A stretch of 64,000 nt of DNA from Antitrichia curtipendula (lineage: Eukaryota; Streptophyta; Bryopsida; Hypnales; Leucodontaceae). This document shows, in pieces, positions 23,326-33,225 of the stretch. Both the position numbers and the translations under genes were made by a program. The first letter of the stretch is position 1; each line of letters opens with the position of its first letter. Below the pieces are notes generated by a model. It was not told where the DNA came from, did no database searches, and was given only the letters and a program-made list of their open reading frames with translations. The stretch lies in contig OX579633.1 of assembly GCA_951230915.1 (NCBI GenBank), positions 54,822,029-54,886,028 of the forward strand, in the 5' to 3' direction.

Positions 23326-23960
23326 TTAACCCTAAAGGACTTGATCCATTTTGAAATGGTCAAACTTCATCTCTAAGCTCAAATTTGCCTTTTAAAGTGA
23401 GTTCAAACAACAGTTTTTATTTTTATTGCTTAAAACTATGAATGATATATCACTGCAAGAAATTTCAATTTGTATCATGAAAAACTTTGATTGTTATTTT
23501 TTTTAAATAAACAAAATATGCTAAATTAGCAAAAAAAATCCAAATTACATGAATTTTTTTCAAGAGGTCCAACCAACATTAAACATTAGTGCCAAAAAAA
23601 TTTCAACCGGTTGTTTTGTTTTTTACACCCAAAACAACTACAACAAAGAATTTAAAGTCTAATTTGACTATCAAACTAAATTTATTAATATATTTAAATA
23701 ATTTAAATAATTTTGGTATTTTTTGCTAGAAGACACATTCATTTTCTATTTATATTATTATTTTCAATAAATTTGATAATAAATTTGAATTATTGTGATT
23801 TTTTAGACCTAAATGTGGAAATCAAATCATATCAATTAGAATAAATATTAAAAAAAATCTGTAATTTCTACCACATACCAAAAATTTGATATTTTGAAAG
23901 GTACAATTAAGGTTGACCAAGGCGCATCCACTTTTTTGATGCTAGGACCTTTAAGGTTAA
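23326..23960. mobile_element. 635-bp TTAA-bounded element, family F
   Basis: TTAACCCTAAAGGACTTGATCC on the left and GCTAGGACCTTTAAGGTTAA on the right give an imperfect inverted repeat of about 18 bp with TTAA at both ends. The interior is very AT-rich and non-coding, and has no second copy in this window. Confidence 0.6.
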
Positions 23961-25062
23961 ACATTTAACCCTTAACCCCTAAAATTGGGCACCAAATTTG
24001 GTTGTTTAGGAAACTTTGAGACCTTGCTGAAGGCAAAGATTCTTTTATTTATTTATTTTTTTTTAGAAGAAGTAGTTTGCAGTTAGTTTTATTGTTCATT
24101 TTGGATGTCCTCCATACTACATTTGGTTTCTTTTGGTATAAGCTAGACTAAAGCATACCTCTTGCGCATAAAAAAGGTGATGAATGGTGTCATTAAAGAG
24201 TTTATGATAGGTTGCCGCATTGGAAAGATGTGCTACAAGTTGAGAATAAACTCAAGATTTCCCTTGGGCACTCCCCTAGGGAAAATGAAGGCCAAACCAT
24301 GAGTTATGAGGTGACTTTCCAAGGTAAGACCTTGGGTAAGGCAACCTAATTGTTATGACAACCTAAATGCACTATTCAGTGTAGCAAGAGTTGCAGAAGG
24401 AGGTGCCAATGGCCTAAAAAAGGAACCCTCTTTTGGCATGTAAGTGGATGTTGCACAATAATCTAGAATCTTCTAATTACTTCTTGGAACAGCCACCAAC
24501 CGGTTTTCATGACTTCCCGTTGTACAATAACCCTTAGTATGTTTATGTTTGGGCATGTTTTGCCATTCAATGAACTTTGCATAAACTGGTGTATAATTTG
24601 CATTTTCTTCCCTTGCATCACAGTTTTGTAATTCTTATGTAGTTCCAATCAAATATACCAAATTTTAGTTCCAAAATATCACACCCAAGTTTTTGGTAAA
24701 TTGTTCTGTATAAAAATCATGGATTTGTATAAAATTTTATTGAAGAAAAAAGGTGATGACTTTTTGAGATTTGATTGCATGAGTATGTAGGAAACATCCA
24801 TATGCACATCTTTCATGCTAAAAAATCCCTTTAAATAACAAAAATTTGATCTATAAAAGGTTTAGTGAAACTTGTAGTTAGCCCAAGTTTTGCAAAATAT
24901 GTATTTTTCTATGAAAATCATTTTTTTTGTTTGACTCAAATGTTGTGACTAAGTTTGTATCTCTAAATATGATATTTTGTTTACTTTACAAATAGCTAGT
25001 TAAAAAATAAAAATATGTATTTTGCGGAATTTGGGCCTATCACAAGTTTCAACGAATCTTTT
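23961..25062. other. Unassigned AT-rich DNA
   Basis: No gene. A left-type TTAA end (TTAACCCCTAAAATTGGGC, from 23972) has no recognised partner. Confidence 0.4.
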
Positions 25063-25322
25063 CACTACAAGAAAGAGGGCCATTTTTGACTAAGGACTTT
25101 GACTACAAAATAGACTAAAACAACTAGGACTTTTTGACTAATTAATATGACCACATGTAGTCACAGATCATTTTATTTAGTCATAAATAATTAAATTTAT
25201 GACTACACATAGTCATAAATTAAGCTCACTCAACTAATATCTGTTTAATCAAAAACTCTTAGTTGTTTTAGTGTTTTGGTAGTCAAAATCCTTAGTAAAA
25301 AATGGCCCTTTTTCTTGGAGTG
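25063..25322. mobile_element. CACTA-type MITE, 260 bp
   Basis: Ends CACTACAAGAAAGAGGGCC and GGCCCTTTTTCTTGGAGTG form inverted repeats of about 44 bp. They are flanked by a 3-bp duplication TTT (25060-25062 and 25323-25325). The interior repeats TGACTA/TAGTCA motifs. CACTACAAGAAA ends and 3-bp duplications are typical of plant CACTA (En/Spm) elements. Confidence 0.85.
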
Positions 25323-25344
25323 TTTGTAGATCAAATGTTGTTAT

Positions 25345-25702
25345 TTAACCCCTAAACATCGAGAAGGACTTTTTTTGTCCTTTGCCGCTGAAGAAACATT
25401 TTGTATGGCAAAAGAAAGCAGACTTTCATTTGATTTTTTCCTAGAAGTGATCATGAACACATGCTCCATCATGGAAGGCAAAAATAATTTTGTCAAATAC
25501 ACTCATATTTTTAGAAAATCCAAATTGTGAGAAGATCCATACTGCCCTTCCTACAATTTTTGTGAGGTTAGCCTATACTATTCACTTTTGTAGCTAGTTG
25601 GACACTTGTTACACCAATCATATTCTTGAAATCCTTGAAAAACGCTGTAGAAGTCATTGTAGTGGGCTTGCCACGAGGATGAGCTTGATGTTTAAGGGTT
25701 AA
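25345..25702 (+). mobile_element. 358-bp TTAA element, family C2
   Basis: TTAACCCCTAAACATCGAG on the left and TTGATGTTTAAGGGTTAA on the right. It is homologous to the truncated copy starting at 1359. It is non-coding. Confidence 0.75.
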
Positions 25703-26082
25703 GGGGGGTGCATACAGATATTTCCTATATATCTATGCAATCAAATCTCAAAATGTCATCATCAATTCTCTTCAATAAATTTTTACGTAAAATTTATGAT
25801 TTTATACAAAAAAGTTTACCAAAAATAGGGTGTTGATATTTTAAAACTAAAATTTAACATGCTTGATTGGAATTGCATAAGAATCCGTAATGCAAGGGAA
25901 GAAATGCAAATTATACACTAGTTTAGGCAAAGTTCATTGAGGCAAAAAATGTGAACATACTAAGGGGTATTGTACATTGTGCCTCACACCAGTGTTTATG
26001 GAGAAATTTTAGCTTCACCTGCTAAAATCTGACATTTCCCGGTTTCAATTGGATGTTTAGGGCCCTGCAATCATACATCGGT

Positions 26083-26400
26083 TAAGGTACGAGCACCCAT
26101 CCTCACGAGGGTCTCCATAAGCGTGACGTCTGAAATCTTGGAAAATCTCTGGAAGTGGATAGATGTAATGACAAGGATGTACAACATGTGAACATGAATT
26201 CTTGGTAGTGGTTATGGGTACAATGGCAGTTTGCTCTTTAAAAATTCACAACTTATTCTCACAATATCCAAATAATACATTTGAAAGTGCAAACTCATTA
26301 TTTGTTTGTTGCTAATAGGATCCTGTAATTTGCTAGACGTCTACTATTAGTCATCATGTTCAAACCCCTTAAACTCACGCTTATGGGTGCTCCTACCTTA
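26083..26400. mobile_element. TA-bounded MITE, family E (AGGTACGAGCACCCAT ends)
   Basis: TA plus AGGTACGAGCACCCAT on the left, ATGGGTGCTCCTACCT plus TA on the right, with further inverted matches inward (CATAAGCGTGA against CTCACGCTTATG). It is non-coding. Confidence 0.7.
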
Positions 26401-26681
26401 TTTGTGATAAAATTTCTAAGTTTCTAAATTTCTATTAAAAATATATTCTACTTATTTTTTTTTGGAAAAAAACACCATCTTTTTATCTAGTAGTTTCAAG
26501 TTTAAATTGATTTTTTGCAATTTAAACCGGCTACCAATACACTAACCCCGCTTGTTCTCCCTGCACCCTGTCTCACACATTGCGGTTGAAGAAAGATGAA
26601 AACTGTCAAACTTTTTTCATGACATTCTCAAATGTTTTGTTCTACACAAATTAATTCAATTAGTGTGAGAATTTGGGTAGT

Positions 26682-27600
26682 TTAACCCCTAAAGAACCAA
26701 GCTACCTTTTTTGAGAATGTAGAAATTTTGGGAAGGTACATGCACTACAAGGAAGACCATCCAAAATGAGAGCACTATGTCCAAATCAACATGGCTTAAT
26801 CTACTGACATTGTCCAATTTGACAGTTGTTTTGTCATTTTGGACACTTTTAAGTCAATTGGACATGTCAATTTGGACACACTTTCTTGTAGTGATGTGAT
26901 TGGAGATTTTTATACTTGAGACTGCAATTCTAATAGAAGGTGGGGACAACAAATATCTTTCATTTGCACTAACTTTCATGACATTTGGACTTGTGAGCAA
27001 AAGGTTATGGCCTAATATGTTGATTTTTATGGATGGCAAGCATCTTGGGCAATTTCTTAATAATCACTTGTTTTAGAAACTAAAATTTGAAATTGGTTCA
27101 AGAGATTTATTTGTAAGTAGAAATCTTTAAATCATTCCATTTGGATTGATGACATGAAAGTTATGAGTTTTTGTTTGCAAGCACTTATGGATTCTCTACT
27201 CTAAAATAAACTTTGAAGTCTCTTACTTTACTCAATTTTTAATATTTTTGAAAATATGTAAGACCAAAAGTTGTAAATTGTTACTCACAACGTTACAATT
27301 GTTGGGATTGCATATTTTTATTTCCATAATTAAGTCATTAATGTTTAATGTTTAAAATCATTCTCTACTTCTTTTTACTTCATAAAATTTTCCCATTTGT
27401 TGTACAATTCCAAATGATTTGAATTGTTTTGATAGGCAACTTACCACGGCAAAATATGAAATCTAGAGAAGTACCATTGACATGGTGTAATCTCATTTTT
27501 GTTTTGCTTTTAAATTTTTTAAATTAATTGTCTTATAACTAGATGAATAGAGCAATTAAGAAGTCTGAAATAGAATCAAAGTGTGAATGATGATCAAATT
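26682..27600 (+). mobile_element. Decayed family A TTAA element with CACTA MITE insert
   Basis: It starts TTAACCCCTAAAGAACCAAG and around 27070-27190 retains the family A core (AAATTTGAAATTGGTTC, GAAAGTTATGAG). No clean right end with TTAA was found. The right boundary given is approximate. A 151-bp CACTA MITE interrupts it at 26743-26893. Confidence 0.5.
26743..26893. mobile_element. CACTA-type MITE, 151 bp
   Basis: Ends CACTACAAGGAAG and CTTTCTTGTAGTG with a 3-bp duplication ATG on each side (26740-26742, 26894-26896). The interior repeats GGACA/TGTCC motifs. Confidence 0.85.
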
Positions 27601-28061
27601 GTCTTACAATGTAGAAAAAGGACAATAAGTTTAAATGGGATGTAGAACTATCAATAGTAAGTATAATTAGTATGTCGGTTATATCTACCTAACTATACTA
27701 CTGGATAAGTAGAGAGAAGTTAGGGAGGATATATTATCTACTTGACGAGTAGCCTATATAGCTAAACTCTCCATCACTATTAAATAAAGTTTGTTTTTAG
27801 AATACTTGTCTCCGTTCAAATTGTTTTTGATTGGCAATATATTTTCTTTATCAGTGAAGAGCGTTGTCCTTATGATTGTCTATTTGTTCTTGATTCTTGT
27901 TTGTGTTTATGAAAAAAACCCTGACCGGGTCTTTTTTGTGTTTATGTGTGTGTAACAATTATTGCTGAAGTGTTATATTTTGAATGAGATTGCAATCAAA
28001 AGTATTTAAGTTTGTGATTGAAGTTCTGAGGATGGCAAATTGAGTTTATGTGAATTTGTGA
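27601..28061. other. Unassigned AT-rich DNA
   Basis: No gene or repeat boundary was recognised. Confidence 0.4.
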
Positions 28062-28476
28062 TAAGGTATGTACACCCATACTCGTGAGTTTAAGCATTAT
28101 AGGGTATATACACTAATCAAACGAGCTTGAAAATAGTATTGCTAGATTAGCAAGAAGGAATGAAAAATATTGGCATCAATTTCAAAGTCCGAATTGCAAG
28201 CATTTGTTCGCAAAGAATTTTCAAAGTCCAAAATCACTGAAAATCCATGGCCGTGAGTAGGAGATGCTAAAAACCAAAATTGATGGGGTTCTCAAAATCG
28301 TCATGTAGGTCACCTACAACCATCACTTTGTAACCCATAACCATCACTTTGTCACCCAAAACCATCACTTAAGTTCCCATAACCACCAAATTTAATAATT
28401 TCAAATGACTGACAACTTGTGTCAGCCATAGGTCACGGCCAGGGGTACACTCACGAAAATGGGTGTACATACCTTA
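28062..28476. mobile_element. TA-bounded MITE, family E2
   Basis: TA plus AGGTATGTACACCCAT on the left, ATGGGTGTACATACCT plus TA on the right. The match continues inward over about 27 bp with CTCGTGAGT against ACTCACGA. The interior repeats an AACCATCACTTTG unit at 28317-28370. It is non-coding. Confidence 0.7.
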
Positions 28477-28567
28477 TTGGGAGTTTGTTATGAGTTTTTT
28501 TATTTGTCCAGTAAGGGACGAGTTGGCATAGTGTCTACAAGGCTAGTGAGTGGCCGTGTGTTAGTAA

Positions 28568-29533
28568 TTAACCCCTAAAGGACCACGGCCATTTTCTTGT
28601 CAAAAGACACTCAAAACTGCCACCTCTATGGCAAAGTTCTAAAAAGTTTGAAAATTAGGTATTTTGCATATTTGACCATAGGATCTTGTATTAAACTACT
28701 ACAAGAATGTGTCATACAAAACTCAAGAACTTTGACTGCACACATTGAAAGATAAATGCATTCAAAGTGTCAAAAACAACTTTTTTTGCACCTTGCTTAA
28801 CTAGATTATTTAGCTTTGAACTTTTTTATTAAAAAAAAATAGAACCTTAGAGATGGAATTTTATTTTATTGTGGTGGAAAATTGAGTTGGGAATCTTGGG
28901 AAAAATTTACAACAAAAGAGTACTTAATCTTCATACTTCAAAAAGAAATTAGGTAGACAAAGGTACAAGACTTCATACTTCAAAAAGAAATTAGGTAGAC
29001 AAAGGTACAAGACTGAACAAAAACTTAAATTGCTAATAACCTTGCCATGGAATTGAAACTCAATAACCCTAATGGTGACATTGTGAAAGCAAACCTCACC
29101 CTCTCCAATAATTTTTTTTGAAAAAAAATTAAAATCGCATTCAAAAATGAAGTTTATAAGTTATTTTTTCAAGAAGATGCTTGAGTTGCCCGAAAAACAA
29201 GATTGTCCATAACTATCTCATAACTAGTCCAAATCGAATGGATCAAAACTTCAGATGTTTACAAAGGTAATCTATGAGAAAAATATATATAATTTTTTAT
29301 TTCAAGTTTTTATAAGAAATTTTTTTGTTGCCCCTTGAAGCCCAAAATGTGCTTATTTGGGCATAACTTTTGCTTCCTAGCATCAATTGGAATAAAAATT
29401 AGATTCCCTAAAAACTAATGTGTTTTCCTATCTTCAAAAAAAGTTTCAAAAAATGAGGACAAAAATTGAGGCCGTAAGTACCTGCCCGAAATCCCAATTG
29501 ACCCGGTAGGGACAATTGTCCTTTAGGGGTTAA
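28568..29533 (+). mobile_element. Complete family A TTAA element (966 bp)
   Basis: TTAACCCCTAAAGGACCACGG on the left, CAATTGTCCTTTAGGGGTTAA on the right. It contains a perfect tandem duplication of a 42-bp unit at 28930-29013 (starting TTCATACTTCAAAAAGAAAT). It is non-coding. Confidence 0.8.
28930..29013. repeat. 42-bp tandem duplication
   Basis: Two adjacent identical 42-bp copies starting TTCATACTTCAAAAAG. The identity points to a recent slippage event or a local assembly duplication. Confidence 0.9.
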
Positions 29534-30357
29534 GAGAAGTAAAGAAGAAGAAGAATTGATCTAACCAATCCAAGGAGCAGATATGACTTGACTAATTGCA
29601 AACCAGGAATGGCAGAGGACAAATATTTGGTGAGAAGCAAGTGGGTAAGTAGGACTCTAAATTCAATTGCCATTGGCGTTTGTATATGACATAGAAGCAA
29701 ATTGATTAAGCATGTTTAACTCAGAGTTGTGATTAATTTAAATGAATATATAATCCTTAAGACCAGAGAAGGGCATGATAATTTAATAAGTCTATTGAGA
29801 GACTGAAATATAGAGAGTGATTGATTAATACATCTCTTTTAAATGCTAAGTCCAAGATTGGCAAAGCTTAAATTGAAAAAATCTAAGAAATATGTTTACA
29901 AAGAAGGTTAAATTTCAAAAAAATTGAGAGATTATAAATAGAAAGAATATGTTATTTATTAATTGACAAGTTTATTGATTACGGCCTCTTGCTATTCTGG
30001 ATAGTCTTATAATTTGACAATTTAATCCAGTGGATTAAGCACAATGGGAAAGGAAAAAGCAAATGGATGGTGCTTGGGATGGTAAAAAGTTATTAGAACT
30101 ATGGAAGGTCACTAGAATTGTGAAAAGCCAATGAAATTCTAAAAATTTATTGAAATTTTTCAAATTTGATATTTTGATAGTTTGTGAGCACATTCGTATT
30201 TTTAAAATTCATTCATGCACCCCGTCGGAACAACAAGTATCATTACTAGTACCCAATACTTAATTAACCCCAATGAGTCTTTTTATGTGTCTCTTGATTT
30301 GAAGTTTAGTAAAGGTGTATCATGAATAATCACTTGGATTAATAATTTTGGTACTAA
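29534..30357. other. Unassigned AT-rich DNA
   Basis: No gene, repeat end or structured feature was recognised. Confidence 0.4.
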
Positions 30358-30731
30358 TTTATCCCCTAAAGGCCCAAGCTCTTTTTTGTGTGAAAGTCAT
30401 CCAAAACTGCCACTTTTGGGGGAATGATTACAAAAATAAGGAAAATTGTTTTTTTGGAAATCCAACCATAGGATCTTGTCCTAGACTATGGGAGGTACTT
30501 GTGTGAAAAAATCAGCTCATTCTAGATGTAGAGAAGTGAGATATTGACATCTAAAGTGCAAAAAAAAGCTTTTTTCCTTGCTGCCCAAAAATTTCAAAAG
30601 CCTCAAACAGCTCTTAAATCAAGAAAATTGCTCTACGCAAAACTGAGGTGTTTTTTTCCCATGTTGAAGACCAAATTAGGTATGTGTGGGAGAATTTTCA
30701 AATGAATTGGAGGTGTAAATCATACTTTGTC
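30358..30731 (+). mobile_element. Truncated family A element
   Basis: It begins with a mutated TTAA (TTTA) followed by TCCCCTAAAGGCCC. It matches the first 370 bp of family A (ACTGCCACTTTTGGGGGAATG, TAGACTATGGGAGGTACTTG), then stops abruptly at CATACTTTGT. Confidence 0.7.
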
Positions 30732-31511
30732 CAGTTGATTTCTACCTAGTCAATTTCAGGTTAAAACTACTTAATTTTGTTTATGTATTCACTCTTTAAA
30801 GTTGTCAACTTGGTTTAGCTTTAGAGTACTATTTGGTAGTGCGACGCACCAACGCTCGCTAGTCTTGTCCCGAAAGTAGTTTACAAATGAAATTGTTTAT
30901 GCATTAACATTAGCACATGTTGTTGTGTATACAATTATGGTAGTTTCTTACAAAGTAGATGATTAGTGTCCTAGTGTTGTACTATGTTGTGTAAACACAA
31001 GGATAGGTCCTCAAAAACATGCTAATTCTAGGAAGAACTTTACTCCTGTAATACTGCCAACTTTGTACACTAAAAGATGGCTTAGCAGTTGGTAGGAGGA
31101 AGTGTTGCGAGGAAGAGCCCTAAAATGGTGTACTGGCCTGCTTGGCAGCGCCAGAAGGTGTGAAATTTTCCTACTAGGGTGCGGAAAATCCTTTAGTAGT
31201 ATAATAAAACATGTACAATCACATAGACAAGGACTCTTTGGAGACAATATTAGGCCTTTCCTTCTCATTTTTTTTCAAGTTTAGCCTTCTCGGCTAGAGT
31301 AATGATTTGGGAGCAAGTCTGCCTCTGTTTGTTGTTGCGAGGTGAAATATGCATAATGAAGACTTATTATCTTTCTCGACACAAAGTCTGCTTTACAAGC
31401 AAGCTTGTGTTATGGCACAAAATACCCTGTAACATCCTGGTCATGAAAGTGAAACCTTGTTCCGACCCATCCGTCAAAAAAATTCCTTATAAGTTCTGGA
31501 ACCCATTTTTA
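30732..31511. other. Unassigned DNA
   Basis: No gene was recognised. Short frames at 31011-31284 on both strands have no domain. Confidence 0.4.
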
Positions 31512-31513
31512 TA

Positions 31514-31920
31514 GGGAATTGCTAAAGCCACACCCAAAATTGCTAACGCCACACCCCCTACAAGTATTTCTTTTGCAAATTATAAGCTATTTTAATTATT
31601 CAAGAGGTCCATCACTCATTCAATCACAATATTATCACCTTCTTGAAAGGAAGAAAATCAAACATAAGTTTTTGTTGAACTTCTACTACAACATTTCTAT
31701 TTTATTTATTTATTTATGTTTTCAATACTTTCAAAAGTCCTATATTTTTAATTTCAAATTCAAGTACCTCCAATTTTTCTGAATGTAACATTAGAATGAT
31801 AAAGATGAAACAAATCTTTTGATTTAAATTCCAAAATTCAACATTAAATTCTCATAGTCCATGCTCTAAGTACACCTTGGAGGTGTGGCGTTAACAGTTT
31901 TGGGTGTGGCTTTAGCAATT

Positions 31921-31923
<3 letters not shown>
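31514..31923. mobile_element. MITE with 44-bp inverted ends, TA target
   Basis: GGGAATTGCTAAAGCCACAC on the left and its complement on the right; the match continues to CCAAAANTGNTAACGCCACACC. TA lies on each side. Its right edge runs directly into an 18-unit TA microsatellite (31924-31959), so the target was probably a TA tract. It is non-coding. Confidence 0.8.

Positions 31924-31959
<36 letters not shown>
31924..31959. repeat. (TA)n microsatellite
   Basis: About 18 uninterrupted TA units. Confidence 0.95.
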
Positions 31960-31964
<5 letters not shown>

Positions 31965-32254
31965 TTTGCATTCGAATTTTGTTTTATTCCATCTTGAGTT
32001 TTTTTTTTTTTTGTAAAACTAAGTTTTTGAATATGTTAAAATATTTAAACAACCAAAATAGTTGTTCCTAATTTAAATTTCAGAAAATGTAGTACCACTT
32101 CACACTAGGAGTTGGGACTAGTAAAAATCAAAGAATTAAGCAACCCTATATGTGAAAAGCTAAAAATTGATTTGAATGGCTTCACAATCGGAGTTGGGAT
32201 CGAAACAGGAGTCGGAATCAAAACATGTAGAAATGACTCAATGCCTACATGATC

Positions 32255-32528
32255 ACCATATTCGTTATTTTGGGAGATTGGGCACCTCCCAAAATAAATG
32301 AATGAGACATAAAACTTTAGGTCAGTTCTGTAAGGTCTTACTGCAATTTAGATCGAACCGATCTAATTTACTAAATATAGGTTAAAAGTTTCTAATTTTA
32401 GGTTAAAATTGAAAGGTTTTATGTCAGTTCAACTCAAACTGTGTTGAACTGACATAAATCCTTTTGTCAAATTTCTTTAACTTTACCTCCCATTTCAGTG
32501 GAAAACTCCCAAAATACCGAATATGGTG
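32255..32528. mobile_element. MITE with CACCATATTCGNTATTTTGG ends
   Basis: About 23 bp of terminal inverted repeat with one mismatch (CACCATATTCGTTATTTTGG on the left, complement on the right). The left end also forms a small hairpin (TTTTGGGAG...CTCCCAAAA). Confidence 0.65.
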
Positions 32529-32622
32529 TTTCATGGCTTTATTCCGATCCTCATATTAGAGCCATTTTTTCTTGGGAAAATTTCAAGAATACGCCTCGTT
32601 TTTTTGAGATAATTGAAACCAC

Positions 32623-33225
32623 CTATTGTGTTAAACATATTGTTGTGCAACAATTGCATTGTCACAAGCATGTAAGTAAGCTAGAAAATGTTTGTGCATT
32701 TTCAAATTGGAAATTGATACATATACCACCCCTTCTTGACTATTCTATCACACCTTAGTATATATGAGCAATATTTACATTATTTAAATAGGTATGGACC
32801 ATAAGAATAACATCATTAATCTAAAAATTTAACTTGACATAAAAGTGGCAACTTTAAAAAAATTTTAGCTTTAGATCCCGCTCATAATATCAATTGGAAA
32901 ATCTAATTCATGTTTAATTTAAATTTTACTTTTTTAAATTGATATTATGAGCAAGATTAAAAGCTGAAAAACAAAATAAAAAACAACATCTTTTGTGTCA
33001 AGTTGTATTTTCAAATTAGTGATGTTTTTCTTGTGGTCCTTACCTATTTTATTATTGTAAATATTGATCATATATATTATGGTGTGGTAGAATAGTCAAG
33101 AAAGGGTGGTAGACGAGGTGGTAGATGTATTAATTCCCAATTTGAAAATGCACAAAGATTTTCTAGCTTACTTATATGCTTGTGGCAATGCAATCGTTGC
33201 ACAAAAATATTGTTTAACACAATAG
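32623..33225. mobile_element. Foldback element, about 285-bp arms
   Basis: The left arm (CTATTGTGTTAAACATATTG...CTAGAAAATGTTTGTGCATT...) is mirrored on the right by AATGCACAAAGATTTTCTAG...ATATTGTTTAACACAATAG. Inner arms include CTTCTTGACTATTCTATCACACC and its complement, which also forms the ends of the foldback at 61816-62233, so the two are related. It is non-coding. Confidence 0.75.

Noticed and set aside
28930..29013. CRISPR-like direct repeat
   Set aside because: Only two adjacent identical 42-bp copies with no spacers, in eukaryotic repeat DNA.
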